Assembly: GCA_038200385.1 (NCBI GenBank)
Contig: JBBPYA010000302.1
Span: 1-7,564 of the forward strand
From: JBBPYA01 sp038200385
GTDB taxonomy: Bacteria > Actinomycetota > Actinomycetes > Mycobacteriales > Geodermatophilaceae
Direction of reading: 5' to 3'
Length of the DNA: 7,564 bases
Numbering within the stretch: position 1 is the stretch's first letter; the number at the start of each line of letters is the position of its first letter. A program made the translations under genes and the position numbers. The notes below the pieces were generated by a model, which worked only from the letters and a program-made list of their open reading frames with translations, was not told where the DNA came from and made no database searches. Shown here in pieces: positions 5,042 through 7,564 of the stretch.

Positions 5042-6586
5042 TCAGGCGGGCCGGCGCAGCAGCAGCGCGACGAACATCGCGTCGGTGCCGTGCCGGTGCG
5101 GCCACAGCTGGACGCTGGGCCCGTCGCCCAGCTCCGGTACCCCAGGCAGGGCGGGCCGGGCGTCGACGGGTACCGCACCGGTCCGCCGTACCACCTCGGC
5201 CACCACCGCCCGGGTCTCGCCCAGGTGCGGTGAGCAGGTGACGTAGCCGACCAGGCCGCCGGGTCGCACCGCGCCGAGCGCCGCCGTCAGCAGCTCGCGC
5301 TGCAACCGGGCCAGCGGGGCGACATCGGAGGGCTGTCGCCGCCACCGGGCCTCCGGGCGGCGGCGCAGCGCTCCGAGGCCGGTGCAGGGGGCGTCGACGA
5401 GCACCCGGTCGAAGCCGGTCTCGGCGATCTCCCGGGCGTCTGCGACTACGACGCGGACCGGCAGTCCCGCGACCGCCTGCCCGAGCAGTTCCGCACGGTG
5501 CGGCTGGACGTCCATCGCCAGTACCTCGGCGTCGCGCCCGGCGGCCAGTGACCCCAGCAGCGCTGCCTTGCCGCCGGGGCCGGCGCACAGGTCGGCCCAT
5601 CGCCGGTCGGGTCCGGCCAGCTTCGTGTCGACGAGCGCGAGCACCGCCAACTGGCTGCCCTCGTCCTGCACACCGGCCCGCCCGTCACGGATCGCGCCGA
5701 CCCTTCCCGGGTCGCCGCCGGACATCCGCACGGCGTACGGCGACCACGGTCCGGGCTCGCCGCGGACGAGGCCGAGCAGGTCCGACCGCTCGATCCGGCC
5801 GGGGCGGGCCACCAGGTGGACGAGCGGGCGCTCGTCGTCGGCGGCCAGCGCCGACGCCGTCTGCGCCCAGTCGCCGCCGAGGGCGTCCCGGTAGGCGCGC
5901 ACTATCCACGCGGGGTGGGCGTAGCGCAGCCCCAGATACCCCGCCGGGTCCTGCTCGCGGTCCGGGGCCAGCTGCTGCACCCAGGCGGCCTCGTCTTGGG
6001 CGGACACCCGGCGCAGTACGGCGTTGACCAGGCCGACCTGGCCGTGGGTCAGCACGGTGCGGGCCAGCGAGACCGATGTACTCACCGCGGCATGCGACGG
6101 GATTCGGGTGCGCAGCAGCTGGTAGGCGCCCACCCGCAGGACGTCCAGGACCGGCCCGTCCACCTCCGGTAGCGGCCGGTCCACGCACTCGGCCAGGACG
6201 GCGTCGAGGATGCCGAGCGCGCGCAGCGTGCCGTAGCCGAGTTCGGTGGCCAGCGCCCGGTCGCGCTCCCCGAGTCCCCGATCGCGGAGCAGTCCGGGCA
6301 GCGCCAGGTTGGCGTACGCCGCCCGCTCGGCGACCGCCCGCAGCAGGTCGTAAGCCACCCGGCGCGGGTCCGATACCGGGACCGGCTGGTACGCCGGACG
6401 CCGGCCACCCCGGTCCTGCGCCGGTCCGCCCCCGCCCTTCTGCGGCCCGGCCCCGCCCTTCTGCCGCCCGGCCCCGCCCTTCTGCCGCCCGGCCCCGCCC
6501 TTTTGCGGTCCGTCCCCGCTCTTCTGCGGCCCGCCCCCGCCACTCGCGCGCCGGCGCCGGTCCGCGGGGCCGGACGGGGTCGTCAT
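5042..6586 (-). CDS. rsmB: 16S rRNA (cytosine-967 C5)-methyltransferase
   Basis: Methylates C967 of 16S rRNA using S-adenosylmethionine (family RsmB/Sun/Fmu). It has 514 residues, longer than the E. coli enzyme because of a 70-residue N-terminal tail. Order of parts: a disordered basic tail with five heptads of type GGxG(P/R)QK (16-50); an RNA-binding NusB-like helical domain (about 72-195); a linker; and a Rossmann methyltransferase with LCAGPGGK (333-340) binding the methyl donor, AMDVQPHR (357-364), DAPCTGLG (398-405) with Cys401 and YVTCSPH (448-454) with Cys451, the two cysteines of m5C enzymes. The ATG overlaps the fmt stop as ATGA, with a GGAGG site 7 nt upstream. No other usable start exists before residue 77, so the tail is very likely translated. 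Confidence 0.95.
   Translation of the reverse strand: MTTPSGPADRRRRASGGGGPQKSGDGPQKGGAGRQKGGAGRQKGGAGPQKGGGGPAQDRGGRRPAYQPVPVSDPRRVAYDLLRAVAERAAYANLALPGLLRDRGLGERDRALATELGYGTLRALGILDAVLAECVDRPLPEVDGPVLDVLRVGAYQLLRTRIPSHAAVSTSVSLARTVLTHGQVGLVNAVLRRVSAQDEAAWVQQLAPDREQDPAGYLGLRYAHPAWIVRAYRDALGGDWAQTASALAADDERPLVHLVARPGRIERSDLLGLVRGEPGPWSPYAVRMSGGDPGRVGAIRDGRAGVQDEGSQLAVLALVDTKLAGPDRRWADLCAGPGGKAALLGSLAAGRDAEVLAMDVQPHRAELLGQAVAGLPVRVVVADAREIAETGFDRVLVDAPCTGLGALRRRPEARWRRQPSDVAPLARLQRELLTAALGAVRPGGLVGYVTCSPHLGETRAVVAEVVRRTGAVPVDARPALPGVPELGDGPSVQLWPHRHGTDAMFVALLLRRPA
6437..6541 (-). repeat. 21-bp tandem repeat (5 units) in the rsmB 5' end
   Basis: Five head-to-tail 21-bp units fill this stretch exactly. 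On the plus strand the three units from 6437 to 6499 differ by a single base, and the second and third are identical; the fourth and fifth have drifted. Each unit encodes seven residues of type (G/S)GxG(P/R)QK and keeps the rsmB frame, so gain or loss of units changes only tail length. Confidence 0.93.
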
Positions 6587-7509
6587 CGCAGGACCTCCGG
6601 GACCTCGCGCAGGCCACGGATCCAGTCCGTCGCCGGCATCATCCGCCGGCCCGGCGGCTGGACGTCACCCAGCCGGACCGGCACGGTCCCGGTCCCGACG
6701 ACGACGCCGTCGGGCCGGATCAGCAGCCGCGCCGGCGCCAGTGGGCCGTTGCCGGTGGCCGGGCAGACCGGGCCGAGCTTGAACCGGTCCGGGCCGAGCG
6801 GAGTCCACGCCCCCGGCGTCGGCGTGCAGCCCCGGATCCGCCGGTCGACGACGGTGGCCGGCAGGGTCCAGTCGACCACAGCCTCGGCGACGCTCAGCTT
6901 CGGCGCCTGCGAGACGCCCTCGGCCGGCTGCGGCCGGGCCTGCAGCCGGCCGGCCTCGATCCCGTCGAGGGTGGCCAGCAGCAGCTCGGCGCCGGAGCGG
7001 GCCAGCCGCTCCAGCACGCTGCCGGCGGTGTCGGTCGCGGCGATCGGCTCGGTCACCACGCCGTACACCGGCCCGGTGTCCAGCCCCTCGGCCAGCCGGA
7101 ACGTGCTCGCACCGGTCACGTCGTCACCGGCCATCACCGCCCGCTGCACGGGCGCGGCACCCCGCCACGCGGGCAGCAGCGAGAAGTGCAGGTTGACCCA
7201 GCCGTGCGCGGGCACCGCCAGCGCCGCCGGCGGGATCAATCCGCCGTAGGCCACGATCGGCGCGCAGTCCGGCGCGAGCCGGGCCAGCTCGGCCAGGAAC
7301 TCCGGATCCCCCGGGCGGGCCGGGCGCAGCAGCTCCAGGCCGGCTTCGGTGGCGACGGCGGCCACCAGTGACGGCCGCAGCTGCCGGCCGCGCCCGGTGG
7401 GCGCGTCGGGGCGGGTCAAGACGGCCAGCACCTCGTGCCGGCCCGCGGCAAGGACCGCCCGCAGGCTGACGGCGGCGGGCTCCGGCGTACCGGCGAAGAG
7501 CAGCCTCAG
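6583..7509 (-). CDS. fmt: Methionyl-tRNA formyltransferase (CTG start)
   Basis: Formylates methionyl-initiator tRNA with 10-formyltetrahydrofolate, giving the fMet-tRNA that starts bacterial translation. It has 308 residues, the normal length, if translation begins at the CTG at 7509. The protein then reads (M)RLLFAGTPEP, the conserved first strand and loop of Fmt. Catalytic residues are Asn106 and His108 in WVNLHFSLLPAWRGAAP and Asp144 in GLDTGPV; AYGGLIP (87-93) and RPDAPTGRGR (33-42) also fit. The C-terminal tRNA-binding domain follows from about residue 205. No ATG, GTG or TTG occurs in frame between the right window edge and codon 27. The first GTG (7431) would delete the N-terminal strand. 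A GGAGG site 7 nt before the CTG supports it. The stop overlaps rsmB as ATGA. Confidence 0.93.
   Translation of the reverse strand: MRLLFAGTPEPAAVSLRAVLAAGRHEVLAVLTRPDAPTGRGRQLRPSLVAAVATEAGLELLRPARPGDPEFLAELARLAPDCAPIVAYGGLIPPAALAVPAHGWVNLHFSLLPAWRGAAPVQRAVMAGDDVTGASTFRLAEGLDTGPVYGVVTEPIAATDTAGSVLERLARSGAELLLATLDGIEAGRLQARPQPAEGVSQAPKLSVAEAVVDWTLPATVVDRRIRGCTPTPGAWTPLGPDRFKLGPVCPATGNGPLAPARLLIRPDGVVVGTGTVPVRLGDVQPPGRRMMPATDWIRGLREVPEVLR
6594..6598 (-). promoter_or_regulatory. Ribosome-binding site of rsmB
   Basis: GGAGG on the minus strand, inside the last codons of fmt and 7 nt before the rsmB ATG. With the ATGA overlap it fixes the start upstream of the repeat-bearing tail. Confidence 0.75.
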
Positions 7510-7516
7510 GGCCGTA

Positions 7517-7521
7517 CCTCC
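7517..7521 (-). promoter_or_regulatory. Ribosome-binding site deciding the fmt CTG start
   Basis: GGAGG on the minus strand with 7 nt to the CTG at 7509, the same spacing as at rsmB. It is too far (about 85 nt) to serve the first GTG in frame. Confidence 0.75.
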
Positions 7522-7528
7522 GCCGGGC

Positions 7529-7564
7529 TCAGCGGCTGCACTGCAGGGTCGCCAGCGGGACGGC
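7529..7564 (-). CDS. Possible C-terminal end of the gene upstream of fmt
   Basis: Eleven codons from the window edge, reading AVPLATLQCSR and then TGA, all ending in G or C as expected for coding sequence in this genome. This would leave a 19-nt gap holding the fmt ribosome-binding site. In many actinobacteria priA and/or def lie just before fmt, but the fragment is too short to name. A second frame ends in a TGA at 7506-7508 that would overlap the fmt CTG as CTGA, but its third positions are less GC-rich. Confidence 0.3.
   Translation of the reverse strand, partial: AVPLATLQCSR

Noticed and set aside
3157..5241. A 694-codon plus-strand open frame, plus others at 1067-2566 and 6076-7371
   Set aside because: They lie opposite well-identified genes (ribD, riboswitch, rpe, ribBA, rsmB, fmt), have low-complexity Arg/Pro/Ala/Gly translations with no family motif, and are expected from stop-poor antisense frames in GC-rich DNA.
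6437..6541. The 21-bp repeats as a CRISPR array
   Set aside because: Units are contiguous with no unique spacers, the period is a multiple of three, and they encode heptads in frame with rsmB.
7429..7431. GTG as the fmt start
   Set aside because: It would remove the conserved first strand and AGTPEP loop and has no ribosome-binding site; the CTG at 7509 has both.
1..7564. Horizontally acquired island, insertion sequence or defence system
   Set aside because: All genes are core metabolism or translation genes, on one strand, evenly GC-rich, tightly packed and in a typical actinobacterial order; no transposase, integrase, tRNA or flanking repeats are seen.

Overview
This window is a GC-rich, almost fully coding stretch of chromosome from an actinobacterium. 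The signs are high GC with strong third-position GC bias, GTG starts, 1-4 nt stop/start overlaps, and proteins resembling mycobacterial HisE, RibH and Rpe. A Micromonosporaceae, Pseudonocardiales or Frankiales relative is possible, but I cannot fix the family from sequence alone. All real genes lie on the minus strand and are read from high to low coordinates.

Right end (about 7564 to 5042): a possible 3' end of an upstream gene, then fmt (methionyl-tRNA formyltransferase), which appears to begin at a CTG codon, then rsmB (16S rRNA m5C967 methyltransferase) with a repeat-bearing N-terminal tail. fmt and rsmB overlap by an ATGA junction. Both act on the translation machinery.

Middle (about 5041 to 4309): rpe (ribulose-phosphate 3-epimerase) follows a 58-70 nt gap with two perfect palindromes and a TANNNT box placed as for a leaderless GTG start.

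Left of rpe is an FMN riboswitch (about 4075-4260) with two unusually long side hairpins. A plausible promoter precedes it, over the rpe stop codon. It leads the riboflavin genes ribD - ribE (riboflavin synthase) - ribBA - ribH, which together make riboflavin from GTP and ribulose 5-phosphate. These genes overlap by TGATG or GTGA junctions. The same chain runs by another GTGA overlap into hisE and then, after 15 nt, into hisG (cut by the window edge), which catalyse steps 2 and 1 of histidine synthesis.

Rpe handles ribulose 5-phosphate, the substrate of the RibB domain, and HisG uses ribose-5-phosphate-derived PRPP, so the block has a pentose-phosphate theme. These are known housekeeping genes, and I see no mobile element, CRISPR array, RNA gene or clearly novel system. 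The points worth a second look are the CTG start of fmt, the riboswitch architecture and its possible reach into his genes, the possible leaderless rpe start and the rsmB minisatellite.
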